A DNA stretch of 64,000 nucleotides, taken from Caldifermentibacillus hisashii. GTDB lineage: Bacteria; Bacillota; Bacilli; Bacillales; Caldibacillaceae. Below, piece by piece: positions 8,373 to 17,019 of the stretch. The position numbers were made by a program, and so were the translations under genes. The stretch lies in the NCBI RefSeq assembly GCF_027568575.1, contig NZ_JANUVP010000008.1; one strand, written 5' to 3'. The number at the start of each line of letters is the position of its first letter. Positions within the stretch are counted from its first letter, which is position 1. Below the pieces are notes generated by a model, which was given only the letters and a program-made list of their open reading frames with translations, was not told the DNA's origin and ran no database searches.

Positions 8373-9146
8373 GTGGAACATATACTTGAAAATGGTTGGG
8401 TGTTAGAACCGGCCGGCGGTTTAACAGGTGAGGCTTTCATCGCTTCTCATGAAAACAAAAAACTATTTATAAAACGAAATTCATCACCATTTTTGGCCGT
8501 GCTTTCTGCTGAAGGAATTGTTCCCAAATTGATTTGGACAAAGCGGTCGGAAAGTGGGGATGTGTTTACTGCACAAAAATGGATCAAGGGCAGAAAACTT
8601 GAACCGAATGATATGAGTGGTGAAGATGTTGCCAAATTATTAAAAAAAATTCATCGTTCAAAGCCTCTTTTATCAATGATGAAAAGATTAGGAAAAACAC
8701 CTTTTTCCCCTGAAATATTACTTACTCAACTACAGAGCAAACTTAATGCGAACTTAATAAAAGAATTCGCTATTTCCAAGACGATTCGTTACTTGGAGCA
8801 ACATGTACCTGAAATACGACCGAATAATTGGGCAGTTTGCCATGGAGATATGAATCATAATAATTGGATGATTACCGATGAGAATGAATTATTTTTAATT
8901 GATTGGGAAAGTGCCATTATCGGGGATCCGGCTTTCGATCTTGGACCGTTATTATATTGGTACGTACCCGAGGATGAATGGGAAAATTGGTTAAATAATT
9001 ATGGGATATACTTGACTGATTCCATCTATAATCGTTTAAAATGGTATGTTTATTATCAGACGCTCTTATCGATTCAATTTTTTGATAGTAAAGGAAATGA
9101 AAAAGATCGTGTATTTTGGCTTGAATATTTAGACACAATCAAGTAA
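8373..9146 (+). CDS. ytmP: Phosphotransferase-family protein YtmP (choline/aminoglycoside kinase-like)
   Basis: Predicted small-molecule kinase of the APH/ChoK fold; substrate unknown. The catalytic loop is VCHGDMNHNNWM (about residues 155-165) and the metal-binding segment is LFLIDWESAIIGDPAFDLGPLL. The N-terminal half, including KRNSSPFLAVLSAEGIVPKLIWTK, is nearly identical to B. subtilis YtmP. I choose GTG 8373 (AGGGTG, 6 nt spacing) over the upstream in-frame TTG at 8358, which would overlap that ribosome site. The gene is convergent with ytzH and shares a terminator with it. The 8169-8357 gap holds only a probable promoter. Confidence 0.88.
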   Translation: MEHILENGWVLEPAGGLTGEAFIASHENKKLFIKRNSSPFLAVLSAEGIVPKLIWTKRSESGDVFTAQKWIKGRKLEPNDMSGEDVAKLLKKIHRSKPLLSMMKRLGKTPFSPEILLTQLQSKLNANLIKEFAISKTIRYLEQHVPEIRPNNWAVCHGDMNHNNWMITDENELFLIDWESAIIGDPAFDLGPLLYWYVPEDEWENWLNNYGIYLTDSIYNRLKWYVYYQTLLSIQFFDSKGNEKDRVFWLEYLDTIK

Positions 9147-9167
9147 GATGTACGAAGAAAACCGACT

Positions 9168-9208
9168 GAAACAATCTCCCTAATTTCGAAGTCAGGGAGA
9201 TTTTTTCA
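9168..9208. terminator. Bidirectional terminator between ytmP and ytzH
   Basis: AATCTCCCT and AGGGAGATT form a 9-bp stem, followed by TTTTTT on the plus strand; the complementary strand has weaker T content. It lies between two convergent genes. Confidence 0.75.
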
Positions 9209-9224
9209 CGTTATCTGAATTGAA

Positions 9225-9506
9225 CTAACTGAATTGATTAATCTGGTCTACCCAAGAGTTTAATTGATCTTGGTGATTTGATATATGTTCATCAAGATGT
9301 TGGGTATATTTTCCATTCTGACCGTATGAATAAATTTCGCTTAGTATTGCTTTTCCGGTTTGATCAATATTTTGATTAACCATCAAAGCCTTGGCGAGTC
9401 GTTCAATTTGTTCACATTCTGATACAGATCCGCAGCAATCTTTAGAATGGTTTTGTAAAATATCTTTTAACAAATTCATTTGATCAGTGTATTGGATAGG
9501 CATCAT
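9225..9506 (-). CDS. ytzH: YtzH-like protein
   Basis: Small soluble protein of 93 residues, unknown function, restricted to Bacillaceae. The central motif LLKDILQNHSKDCCGSVSECEQIERL, with a Cys-Cys pair and a third Cys, matches B. subtilis YtzH as I recall it. Start is ATG 9506 or the adjacent ATG 9503, both behind AAGGGGG. It sits between ytmP and trmB, as in B. subtilis. Confidence 0.82.
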   Translation of the reverse strand: MMPIQYTDQMNLLKDILQNHSKDCCGSVSECEQIERLAKALMVNQNIDQTGKAILSEIYSYGQNGKYTQHLDEHISNHQDQLNSWVDQINQFS

Positions 9507-9718
9507 GATTCCCCCTTGATGAGATCTTTTATAATATAAAGAAAACTTCGGCGTCAGGGCCTTTAAGCTGTATCAACAAAGCATTGCGCTTTTAGCCGAT
9601 CGATTTGTACGTCGCTAAGTTGGCGCTGCTGTTTTTCTTATCATATAACAAATTTCAGTTTTTATACTTAATGATTGATGCAAAAATAAGTAATACATTT
9701 AACAAAAGAGGTGGCAAG

Positions 9719-10369
9719 ATGCGATTAAGAAATAAACCGTGGGCAAAAGAAAAATTGTTGAACTATCCGCAATTTGTTGTACATCATCCGGAAACGTGGA
9801 AGGAAAAATGGCATGACCTTTTTGGTAATAATCACCCTATTCATATAGAAATTGGTACGGGAAAGGGGCGTTTTATTACGGAAATGGCAAAGGCGAATCC
9901 TGAAATCAATTATATCGGGATTGAGGCGTATACAAGCGTGATTGTTTCGGCATTGGACCGTGCCATTGAAGCTGAAGTACCGAATTTAAAATTGCTCAAT
10001 ATGAATGCCCAAAAATTGATTGATGTTTTCGGTCCGGGTGAAATTGACCGTCTTTACTTAAATTTTTCCGATCCGTGGCCAAAAAATAAGCATGAGAAGC
10101 GGAGGCTTACTTATAAATCATTTTTAGACATGTACGCGAAGGTTTTGGTTAGTGGAGGCGAACTGCATTTTAAAACAGATAATCAAGCTTTGTTTGAATA
10201 TTCCCTTATTAGTTTTTCTGAATACGGACTGAAATTGAAATATATTAGCCTTGATTTACACAATAGTGATTTTCAAGGGAATATAATGACCGAATATGAA
10301 GAGAAATTTTTACAAAAAGGGAATCGGATTTATCGTTGTGAAGTGCAATTTCCTACAATTAGCAAATAA
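9719..10369 (+). CDS. trmB: tRNA (guanine-N7)-methyltransferase
   Basis: Methylates G46 of tRNA with S-adenosylmethionine. The SAM-binding glycine motif is IEIGTGKGRF (about residues 42-51) and the family signature NFSDPWPKNKHEKRRLT is complete. Length 216, typical of TrmB. I start at ATG 9719 (AGAGGTGG upstream); an upstream extension of the frame lacks family similarity. Confidence 0.95.
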   Translation: MRLRNKPWAKEKLLNYPQFVVHHPETWKEKWHDLFGNNHPIHIEIGTGKGRFITEMAKANPEINYIGIEAYTSVIVSALDRAIEAEVPNLKLLNMNAQKLIDVFGPGEIDRLYLNFSDPWPKNKHEKRRLTYKSFLDMYAKVLVSGGELHFKTDNQALFEYSLISFSEYGLKLKYISLDLHNSDFQGNIMTEYEEKFLQKGNRIYRCEVQFPTISK

Positions 10370-10525
10370 AAATTTAGATAGATTTGATTTTTTGTAATGT
10401 TTGGTTTTCCGTATGATTAGTTTGCCAAATAAGTTGACTGTGCCGCGGACAAACAAAGTTTTCAGCGACTATTTCTCGTAACGAAAATATTGCTCATAAA
10501 ATTTTTTTGGAAATTTAATAATAAA

Positions 10526-10594
10526 TTCTTTCCTTATAAAAAAGTTTCGTTTTATAATAGTATATAAAGATAAGTTTATTTTATAAGGAAAGAA
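10526..10594. promoter_or_regulatory. Perfect 16-bp inverted repeat in the leader of the YitT-family gene
   Basis: TTCTTTCCTTATAAAA (10526-10541) is repeated exactly inverted as TTTTATAAGGAAAGAA (10579-10594), with 37 bp between. The interval includes a TATAAT-like hexamer (10552-10557). The right arm reaches into the ribosome-binding region of the next gene, so the repeat could be a DNA operator or, if transcribed, an RNA stem touching the Shine-Dalgarno sequence. Confidence 0.6.
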
Positions 10595-10602
10595 GGAATT
10601 TT

Positions 10603-11475
10603 ATGTCTGATCGTTATCAAGAAAAAAATTCATTCAAGGAGATTTTTCAGAATTATATATTTATAACAATTGGTGCAATTATATTTGCTTATGGATTGGA
10701 AACATTTTTAGTTCCCAATCAAGTGATCGATGGCGGCGTTGTCGGTATATCATTAATTTTAGATGAACTCATTGTACCTATCCCTTTCAGTATTTTCCTC
10801 GTTGTTTTAAATATTCCTTTTTTATTCATCGGCTACAAGCAAATCGGGAAATCGTTTGCATTCCAAAGTTTATACGGGATTATTTTGGCATCCATTTTTA
10901 CGGAATTATTTCACCATGTTGAGCCAATCACTGACGATCCGTTGTTGGCAGCGATCTTTGGCGGAATCGTACTCGGGGTCGGTGTCGGCACGGTTTTGCG
11001 AAATAATGGCGCACTCGACGGCACAGAGATTTTAGCCACTTTAATCAGTAGTAAAACCTCATTTTCTGTTGGACAAGTTGTTATGATTTTTAATATTTTC
11101 ATTCTTGGTAGCGCCGGTTTCGTATTTAGTATTGACAGTACATTTTACTCGTTAATTGCTTACTTTATCGCTTTTAAAGTTATTGATATTGTTATTGTTG
11201 GTATGAATGAATCGAAATCCGTCTTGATTGTCTCGGATAAATATAAAGAAATCGGTGAAGCTTTGTTGAATCGTTTAGGGAGAACAGTTACATATTTCAC
11301 CGGTGAGGGAGGCTACAGCGGAGAGGAGAAGAAGGTCATTTATTGTGTGATAACCCGCTTGGAGGAAGCAAAATTAAAAGCGATTGTTCGCTATTTTGAT
11401 CCGAATGCTTTTTTGGCTATGTCGGATGTTAGCGATGTAAAAGGTGGGCAATTCAAAAAGAAAAGCATTCATTGA
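10603..11475 (+). CDS. YitT-family membrane protein (DUF161 + DUF2179)
   Basis: Predicted membrane protein of unknown function. The first about 200 residues form five to six hydrophobic segments; the motif NNGALDGTEILA (near 145) is characteristic of the family, and the last about 80 residues (soluble, with EKKVIYCVITRLEEAKLKAIVRYFDPNAFLAM) form the DUF2179 domain, a possible ligand-binding module. Bacillus genomes carry several paralogues (YitT, YqfU, YpjC, YvjA, YxkD); I cannot say which this is. It is an insertion relative to the B. subtilis trmB-ytnP order. Good RBS (GAAGGA). Confidence 0.85.
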   Translation: MSDRYQEKNSFKEIFQNYIFITIGAIIFAYGLETFLVPNQVIDGGVVGISLILDELIVPIPFSIFLVVLNIPFLFIGYKQIGKSFAFQSLYGIILASIFTELFHHVEPITDDPLLAAIFGGIVLGVGVGTVLRNNGALDGTEILATLISSKTSFSVGQVVMIFNIFILGSAGFVFSIDSTFYSLIAYFIAFKVIDIVIVGMNESKSVLIVSDKYKEIGEALLNRLGRTVTYFTGEGGYSGEEKKVIYCVITRLEEAKLKAIVRYFDPNAFLAMSDVSDVKGGQFKKKSIH

Positions 11476-11604
11476 TTTTCGAATCATTGGTAAAAATCTA
11501 ATTTTTTTCCAACCCCCCTAGACGGAAAATAGATTTTACTTGTAATAATATTTAACTTTAGATTAATATTTTGATAAATAAGGTTTTCCGGAAAGGGTGG
11601 GAGA

Positions 11605-12450
11605 ATGGAACAATTACATATTGGGAAAATAAGGTTGACTTGGCTGAATGGTGGCGTGACCCATTTGGACGGCGGGGCCATGTTCGGGGTTGTCCCGAAA
11701 CCGTTATGGACGAAAAAATATGCAGTTAACGATAAAAACCAAATCGAGTGCCGAACAGATCCAATTCTTGTTGAAGTAAATGGAAAACGTTTTTTAATCG
11801 AATCAGGAATCGGCAATGGAAAATTAACGGATAAGCAAAAAAGAAATTATGGTGTTACAGAGGAATCTAAGATCGATGAATCATTGGCTGAACTTGGATT
11901 GAAAAGAACCGATATCGATGCGGTATTGATGACTCATCTTCATTTTGATCATGCGAGTGGATTAACTTTACCAAAAGAAGATAAGTTTGTACCCGGTTTT
12001 CCAAATGCGATCATTTATTGTACAGAAACGGAATGGGATGAAATGCGGAATCCGAATATACGCTCAAAATCAACCTATTGGGAAAATAATTGGAAGGGAA
12101 TTGAAGACCAAGTTGAAACCTTTCATAATGAATTAGAAATTGTACCCGGTATCCGCATGGTTCATACAGGCGGGCACAGTAACGGTCATGCAATTATAAT
12201 CATGGAATCAGAGGGGGAAACGGCCATCCATCTGGCTGACCTGTTACCGACACATGCACATCAAAATGTACTTTGGGTAATGGCCTATGACGATTATCCA
12301 ATGAACTCCATCGCTGAAAAGCAAAAGTGGATTCCTTATGCAGAGGAACATAATGCTTGGTTTACCTTTTATCATGATGCTGTTTATCGTGCGCTTAAAT
12401 GGGATATTCAAGGGAATATCGTTCAGTCGATTGCGATCCAAAAAAATTAA
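11605..12450 (+). CDS. ytnP: Metallo-beta-lactamase-fold hydrolase YtnP (lactonase-type)
   Basis: Zinc hydrolase of the metallo-beta-lactamase superfamily; B. subtilis YtnP has been described as a quorum-quenching lactonase. The metal motif MTHLHFDHASGL (about residue 111) is intact, with the further ligands in HTGGHSNGH (near 191) and HLADLLPTHAH (about 212). Length 281. Start ATG follows GGGTGGGAG. A strong terminator follows. Confidence 0.88.
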   Translation: MEQLHIGKIRLTWLNGGVTHLDGGAMFGVVPKPLWTKKYAVNDKNQIECRTDPILVEVNGKRFLIESGIGNGKLTDKQKRNYGVTEESKIDESLAELGLKRTDIDAVLMTHLHFDHASGLTLPKEDKFVPGFPNAIIYCTETEWDEMRNPNIRSKSTYWENNWKGIEDQVETFHNELEIVPGIRMVHTGGHSNGHAIIIMESEGETAIHLADLLPTHAHQNVLWVMAYDDYPMNSIAEKQKWIPYAEEHNAWFTFYHDAVYRALKWDIQGNIVQSIAIQKN

Positions 12451-12505
12451 TTTTTAACCTGTCGCAAAAATTACTTTAAAACGGCGATTGAGTTATCAAG
12501 AAAAA

Positions 12506-12540
12506 ACCCAGGGATGTTTCAGCAATCCTGGGTTTTCGTA
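12506..12540 (+). terminator. Terminator of ytnP
   Basis: AACCCAGGGAT / ATCCTGGGTT hairpin around 12507-12534 with a TTTTCG tail. A second small hairpin (GGCGTAA/TTACGCC) follows at about 12579-12597. Confidence 0.75.
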
Positions 12541-12614
12541 TCATATTGAGATGTCCGGTTTGAAATTTTTTTAAAATGGGCGTAAAACCCTTACGCCTAT
12601 AGCCTAGTGGTAGT

Positions 12615-12929
12615 TTAAACGATTGACCATTCCAAAATTTCCCCTGTATTGGCATCGGCTAAAAATTCAAAATGTTTTTCATCATTGTCTTCTATTTTCG
12701 TAATCCCGCCACGGTACGCTTGATATGTGAATGAGTTTTGATTCAAAGTTTCGGGTTTAGTCATAATCCATGATCCGGTCACTTTCCCATTTGCCCCTGC
12801 AGTGTTTTTTATGAGATGTAAAATTTCTTCAGATGTAAATTTGCTGCGGTTTTCTGTCATTGCTTTGCTTGAGAGAAATCCAAAAGCGATTCCGCACATG
12901 ATCCCGGCAAGAAAACTTTTTTTGTTCAT
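12615..12929 (-). CDS. ytzB: PepSY-domain small membrane-anchored protein (YtzB)
   Basis: A 104-residue protein with an uncleaved-looking hydrophobic N-terminus (FLAGIMCGIAFGFLSS) and a short extracytoplasmic PepSY-type domain, ending HFEFLADANTGEILEWSIV, where the Asp-Ala-Asn-Thr-Gly-Glu turn is typical of PepSY. Function is not known; the family is linked to inhibition of peptidases or regulation outside the membrane. Start ATG 12929 has GGAGG upstream. It diverges from ytoP across element B. Confidence 0.85.
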   Translation of the reverse strand: MNKKSFLAGIMCGIAFGFLSSKAMTENRSKFTSEEILHLIKNTAGANGKVTGSWIMTKPETLNQNSFTYQAYRGGITKIEDNDEKHFEFLADANTGEILEWSIV

Positions 12930-13020
12930 TCATTTCGCCTCCTACTATGAAAAAGTATACCTAGTTTTCAGATAAAATACTATAGCTAATTTTAGTTTGG
13001 TATATAAAGAAAACCGGTTT

Positions 13021-13172
13021 TTTATCCTACCTTAACGGCGAGTCAAGTCTCCACCTTAAAATTTTCGAGTTTACAAAGAGGATAGATGGGGGAATTGCCC
13101 GTAAAGGTCCGATTGGTTTAACTATCTATTAGTGGAGTGGAAAAACCCCACTGATAGGAGTTTCACTTATCG
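13021..13172 (+). repeat. Dispersed structured element, copy B
   Basis: Starts TTTATCCTACCTTAACGGCGAGT and ends TAGGAGTTTCACTTAT. Outer stem ACGGCGAGT/ATTGCCCGT is partly paired, inner stem TCCACC/GGGGGA approximate, terminal hairpin TAGTGG...CCCACTG intact. A deleted second unit (CGTAAGTGTCCGATTTTCTTCAAGTTTCAT) follows to about 13204. It lies in the divergent ytzB/ytoP interval. Confidence 0.7.
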
Positions 13173-13280
13173 TAAGTGTCCGATTTTCTTCAAGTTTCAT
13201 TTTATGGCATAAGCGATAAAAGTTCTGTAAAATAAACAATGTACATATTTTTCGTAATCCTAAAGAAATGGGGTAATCAT

Positions 13281-14357
13281 GTGAATCAAGAGACAATGGA
13301 TTTATTTAAAGTGTTAACTGAGCTTCCGGGAACTTCCGGAAATGAACATTTTGTCCGAAATTTTATGCGAGAACAGTTGACGAAATATGCGGATGAAATT
13401 GTTCAAGATGGTCTGGGAAGTATTTTTGGAATAAAACATAGTGAAAAAGACGGTCCGAAGATTATGGTCGCCGGTCATATGGATGAAGTCGGTTTTATGG
13501 TTACAGCGATAACAAAAAACGGGATGATCCGTTTTCAGCCTTTAGGTGGTTGGTCACCCCAAGTATTACAAGCACAACGCGTCCAAATATTTACGGACAA
13601 TGGGCCGGTGGATGGTGTGATCGGCTCGATTCCTCCACACTTATTAAGAGGTACTGAACATAAGAACAAAGTAACAGAAATAAAGGACTTATTAATTGAT
13701 ATCGGTGCCGACGATAAAGAAGATGCTATACGTATCGGAATTAAGCCCGGGCAACAAATTGTCCCGATTTGCCCGTTTACACCGCTTGCCAATCCGAAGA
13801 AAATCATGGCAAAAGCTTGGGACAACCGCTATGGCTGTGGACTTGCCATTGAACTTTTAAAAGAGCTTCAAGGAGTGACATTGCCTAACACACTATATTC
13901 CGGAGCGACCGTTCAAGAAGAAGTGGGTTTACGCGGCGCAAGAACTTCCGCATACATGATTAAACCGGATTTATATTTTGCTTTGGATGCCAGTGCGGCG
14001 AATGATATGACCGGTGATAAAAACCAATTTGGTCATTTGGGTGAAGGTGTGCTTCTCCGCATTTATGATCCGACCATGGTCACACATCGGGGGTTACGGG
14101 AATTCATATTAGATATGGCAGAATCGAATCATATTCCGTATCAATATTTTGTTTCCGGTGGCGGTACGGACGCGGGTCAAGTTCATCTTGCCAATGAAGG
14201 AGTACCAAGTGCGGTAATCGGAATTTGTGCACGGTATATTCATTCGCATGCATCCATTATTCATGTTGATGATTATTTGGCAGCGAAAGAATTGCTTATC
14301 AAACTTGTCAAAGCCGCTGATAAAACAACGGTTGCGAGTATAAAAGCCAATGTATAA
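13281..14357 (+). CDS. ytoP: M42-family glutamyl/deblocking aminopeptidase (YtoP)
   Basis: Dinuclear metal aminopeptidase of the PepA/DAPE-like M42 family. Metal and catalytic motifs are MVAGHMDEVGFMV (His/Asp), KAWDNRYGCG (bridging Asp), TVQEEVGLRGAR (catalytic Glu pair), and YIHSHASIIH (last His). Length 358. I start at GTG 13281 because homologues begin just before ETMDLFKVLTELPGTSGNE; the frame is open upstream to an ATG at 13239, but that would add 14 non-conserved residues. Cytosolic; likely peptide turnover. Confidence 0.92.
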   Translation: MNQETMDLFKVLTELPGTSGNEHFVRNFMREQLTKYADEIVQDGLGSIFGIKHSEKDGPKIMVAGHMDEVGFMVTAITKNGMIRFQPLGGWSPQVLQAQRVQIFTDNGPVDGVIGSIPPHLLRGTEHKNKVTEIKDLLIDIGADDKEDAIRIGIKPGQQIVPICPFTPLANPKKIMAKAWDNRYGCGLAIELLKELQGVTLPNTLYSGATVQEEVGLRGARTSAYMIKPDLYFALDASAANDMTGDKNQFGHLGEGVLLRIYDPTMVTHRGLREFILDMAESNHIPYQYFVSGGGTDAGQVHLANEGVPSAVIGICARYIHSHASIIHVDDYLAAKELLIKLVKAADKTTVASIKANV

Positions 14358-14455
14358 CCATCGATTTGCGTATATTTCCTTGATCAAGCTTAATCGAAAG
14401 CTATTTACGCAAGCAGCGGAACTGAATAAGATCGTAAATTGAAATCCTTATTCTT

Positions 14456-14496
14456 AGGGGGCTCACGTTTTCCGCTTTACCCGGAAACGCCCCCAA
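14456..14496 (+). terminator. Terminator-like hairpin after ytoP
   Basis: GGGGG...CGTTTTCCG and CGGAAACG...CCCCC form a long GC stem with an interior bulge. It is followed by AT-rich sequence but no clean T tract, so termination is likely but not certain. Confidence 0.55.
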
Positions 14497-14598
14497 TCAT
14501 TGAGTTCTTTCTATATTTATATATTATGAAGCCATCGGGTAGGAACTGTTGTTTTTACCCTATCTTTTTTTACAAAAATTTTTTTTAAAGAAAGAGGA

Positions 14599-15132
14599 AT
14601 GAACATGAGACTGGCGGCAGGTACAACAAATCAGGCAAAATTGCAGGCTATTTATAATATATTTAATGATGGGGCGAATATAATTCCGTGCAAAGTTCCA
14701 TCCAATGTAAGCGATCAGCCATTTTCTGATGAGGAAACGATCCAAGGAGCGATCAATCGAGCAAAAAATGCCATTGCTGAAACGGATGCTGATATTGGTA
14801 TTGGTTTGGAAGGAGGGGTAAATGAATCACTACACGGATTAATGTTGTGCAATTGGGGAGCACTTGTTATACGCGAATTTTCTGAACAACCTTTTATCGC
14901 CGGCGGTGCACGAATTGTTTTGCCTGCTTATATTAGTCAGAGATTAAGAAATGGGGAAGAATTGGGACCGGTAATGGATGACTTTTGTCAACAAGAAAAT
15001 ATTCGTTCTCATGAAGGGGCAATCGGAATTTTTACCGATGGCCAAGTAAACCGGGTTGAGATGTTTACACATGTAGTGAAATTGTTAAAAGGGCAATTCG
15101 ATTATGCCAACAATACAAGTTACGGGGGCTGA
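14599..15132 (+). CDS. DUF84-family inosine/xanthosine triphosphatase-like protein
   Basis: Resembles YjjX-type non-canonical purine NTPases, which remove ITP/XTP from the nucleotide pool. The start MRLAAGTTNQAKLQAI and the motif IGIGLEGGVNE (about residues 70-80) are diagnostic; SDQPFSDEETIQGAINRAKNA matches the conserved 'QP' segment. Length 177. ATG 14599 has AAAGAGG directly upstream; ATG 14605 is a possible alternative. The stop is 2 bp from the following lipoprotein gene, so the two are probably cotranscribed. Confidence 0.82.
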   Translation: MNMRLAAGTTNQAKLQAIYNIFNDGANIIPCKVPSNVSDQPFSDEETIQGAINRAKNAIAETDADIGIGLEGGVNESLHGLMLCNWGALVIREFSEQPFIAGGARIVLPAYISQRLRNGEELGPVMDDFCQQENIRSHEGAIGIFTDGQVNRVEMFTHVVKLLKGQFDYANNTSYGG

Positions 15133-15134
15133 TC

Positions 15135-15644
15135 ATGCTTCGAAAATTACAAGTAATTCAATTACTGTTGTTCGTTTTTCTTTTATCTGCTTGTACTTCT
15201 TCACTTCAGGATAAACAGCAAGATGTTAAAGAGCTGTTGGAGTCAAGTGTGACGGCAGAAAGTGAGAAACCAAATAAAGAGACCGATGATATTCGTTTCT
15301 ATTTACCTTTCGCAATGAAAATGAATGAATCGGATGCAAATAATATCCTTGTTACAAAAGGAGACCAAATATTTATTTTATTCATCAATAAGAATGAAAA
15401 AGAGGATAGCCTGGTTGTTTACGAGGCGATGTTAAAGGAAGCTAATTCCTATACGTTTACTGAAACATTTACGTATAAAAATAAGTTCGGTTATGTTTTT
15501 TTAAAAGAAACAAAAAAAGATGAATATGAACTGACGGTCGGAATCGGCGGCTATAAAATGACTACCATGACAGATAGGAAGCGATTGACCCAAGATGCGG
15601 AAACGATGATGAAAGTGGTATCTTCTATTGAATTAAAGGGATAA
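15135..15644 (+). CDS. Putative lipoprotein of unknown function
   Basis: The N-terminus is a type II signal peptide: positive MLRKLQ, a hydrophobic core, and the lipobox LSAC with the lipidated cysteine near residue 20. The remaining about 150 residues are charged and may form a single beta-rich domain. Not recognised as a named family. It starts 2 bp after the DUF84 gene, translationally coupled. The 15645-15858 gap after it holds a TTGACG hexamer (15701-15706) that may be the ytpP promoter; I see no gene there. Confidence 0.75.
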   Translation: MLRKLQVIQLLLFVFLLSACTSSLQDKQQDVKELLESSVTAESEKPNKETDDIRFYLPFAMKMNESDANNILVTKGDQIFILFINKNEKEDSLVVYEAMLKEANSYTFTETFTYKNKFGYVFLKETKKDEYELTVGIGGYKMTTMTDRKRLTQDAETMMKVVSSIELKG

Positions 15645-15858
15645 TAACAGCTAATTGGTACCATATGTTGCTTTGAAACTCAAAGAAGCATAAAAACGAG
15701 TTGACGCGGTAAAACATCTTCACATTGGAGACCTCCGCAAGGGAAGCTGCAAAAGAAGTACTAAAAACAAGATAGTGGAAAGTCTTGTCCTGCTTTGCTA
15801 AACTCTATAAGAGAATATTTCCAACCAAAATTTTTAAATATTGCTGGAGGGTTTATAA

Positions 15859-16173
15859 GTGGAAAAATTACAATCCGTTGAACAATTTGAATCGCTAAAG
15901 AATAGTGGAAGTCATGTCTTTTTATTTACGGCCGGATGGTGCCCGGATTGCCGTTTCCTTGAACCATTTTTGCCGGAAATTGAAAATGAATATAAAGAAT
16001 ACACTTTTGTTTCCGTTGACCGGGACGAATTTATCGACTTATGCGGGGAACTGGATATTTTTGGCATCCCAAGCTTTGTTGCTTTTAAAGATGGTCAAGA
16101 AATCGGACGTTTTGTCAGCAAAGATCGGAAAACAAAAGAAGAAGTGGAAAAATTTATGGATTCATTAAAGTAG
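15859..16173 (+). CDS. ytpP: Thioredoxin-like protein YtpP
   Basis: Thioredoxin-fold protein of 104 residues. The active site is WCPDC (GWCPDCRFLEPF) rather than the classical WCGPC, as in B. subtilis YtpP. The cis-proline segment is FGIPSFVAF. The GTG start follows GGAGGG. It heads the ytpP-ytpQ-ytpR group. Role in cytosolic thiol reduction is inferred from the fold; its redox partner is unknown. Confidence 0.9.
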   Translation: MEKLQSVEQFESLKNSGSHVFLFTAGWCPDCRFLEPFLPEIENEYKEYTFVSVDRDEFIDLCGELDIFGIPSFVAFKDGQEIGRFVSKDRKTKEEVEKFMDSLK

Positions 16174-16205
16174 TTCCTGTGCATCCATAATATGGAGTGA
16201 TTTCT

Positions 16206-17015
16206 ATGAAAATGTCGGTTACAACCTTGAAAAAAATTTTAGAACAACGTTTAGCAGGCGATAACCGGAAAATTACTTTCAATCGTGATAAAGATGAATT
16301 ACGGGTAGAAGATACAAAAATCAAAAAAGGAATTAATATTTCTTTACCACCAATTATCGGGAAATGGGAAAAAGAACGGGATCATGCTATTGATGAAGTT
16401 GTCTATTATGTAGAAGCAGCATTAAAAGCGATGACGTCATCAATCGAATTGACCGGACAGGAGAAAAACATCTTTCCGGTCATTCGTTCCACCTCTTTTC
16501 CGAAAAGAACAGATACAGGTGGAGAAATGTTAGTGGACGAGCATACCGCGGAAACGAGGATTTATTATGCCTTGGATTTAGGCAATACATATCGACTAAT
16601 TGATGAAAACATGTTAGCAAAAGAAAATTGGGAGCCGAACATGATCCGGGAAATGGCCAAGTTTAATTTACGATCACTTGCCAATCCGTTGAAAAAAGAC
16701 TCCGTCCGCGGGAATGACTTTTATTTTTTAAATACGAATGACGGATATGATGCGAGCCGGATTTTGAATGAAAACTTATTGAAAGAAATGGAAGAAAAGG
16801 TTGAAGGGAAACTCGCTATCTCCATTCCCCATCAAGATGTTTTGATTTTTGCTGACATAAAAAATGATATCGGATATGATATATTGGCCCAAATGACGAT
16901 GAGTTTTTTTACAAATGGAGCGATTCCAATTACTGCCCTCTCTTTTTATTATGAAGATGGGAAACTTGAACCGATTTTTATTATGGCTAAAAACCGGCCG
17001 ATTAGAAAGGAGTAA
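16206..17015 (+). CDS. ytpQ: DUF1444-family protein YtpQ
   Basis: Cytosolic protein of 269 residues, conserved in Bacillaceae and staphylococci, function unknown. I start at ATG 16206 because GGAGTGA (16194-16200) lies 5 nt before it; an upstream GTG at 16197 overlaps that site. The C-terminus (GAIPITALSFYYEDGKLEPIFIMAKNRP) is typical of the family. It ends 4 bp before ytpR, so it is cotranscribed with it. Confidence 0.88.
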   Translation: MKMSVTTLKKILEQRLAGDNRKITFNRDKDELRVEDTKIKKGINISLPPIIGKWEKERDHAIDEVVYYVEAALKAMTSSIELTGQEKNIFPVIRSTSFPKRTDTGGEMLVDEHTAETRIYYALDLGNTYRLIDENMLAKENWEPNMIREMAKFNLRSLANPLKKDSVRGNDFYFLNTNDGYDASRILNENLLKEMEEKVEGKLAISIPHQDVLIFADIKNDIGYDILAQMTMSFFTNGAIPITALSFYYEDGKLEPIFIMAKNRPIRKE

Positions 17016-17019
17016 TCGA

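Noticed and set aside
9605..9718. N-terminal extension of TrmB by 38 residues
   Set aside because: Not similar to TrmB proteins, and a strong ribosome site sits directly before ATG 9719.
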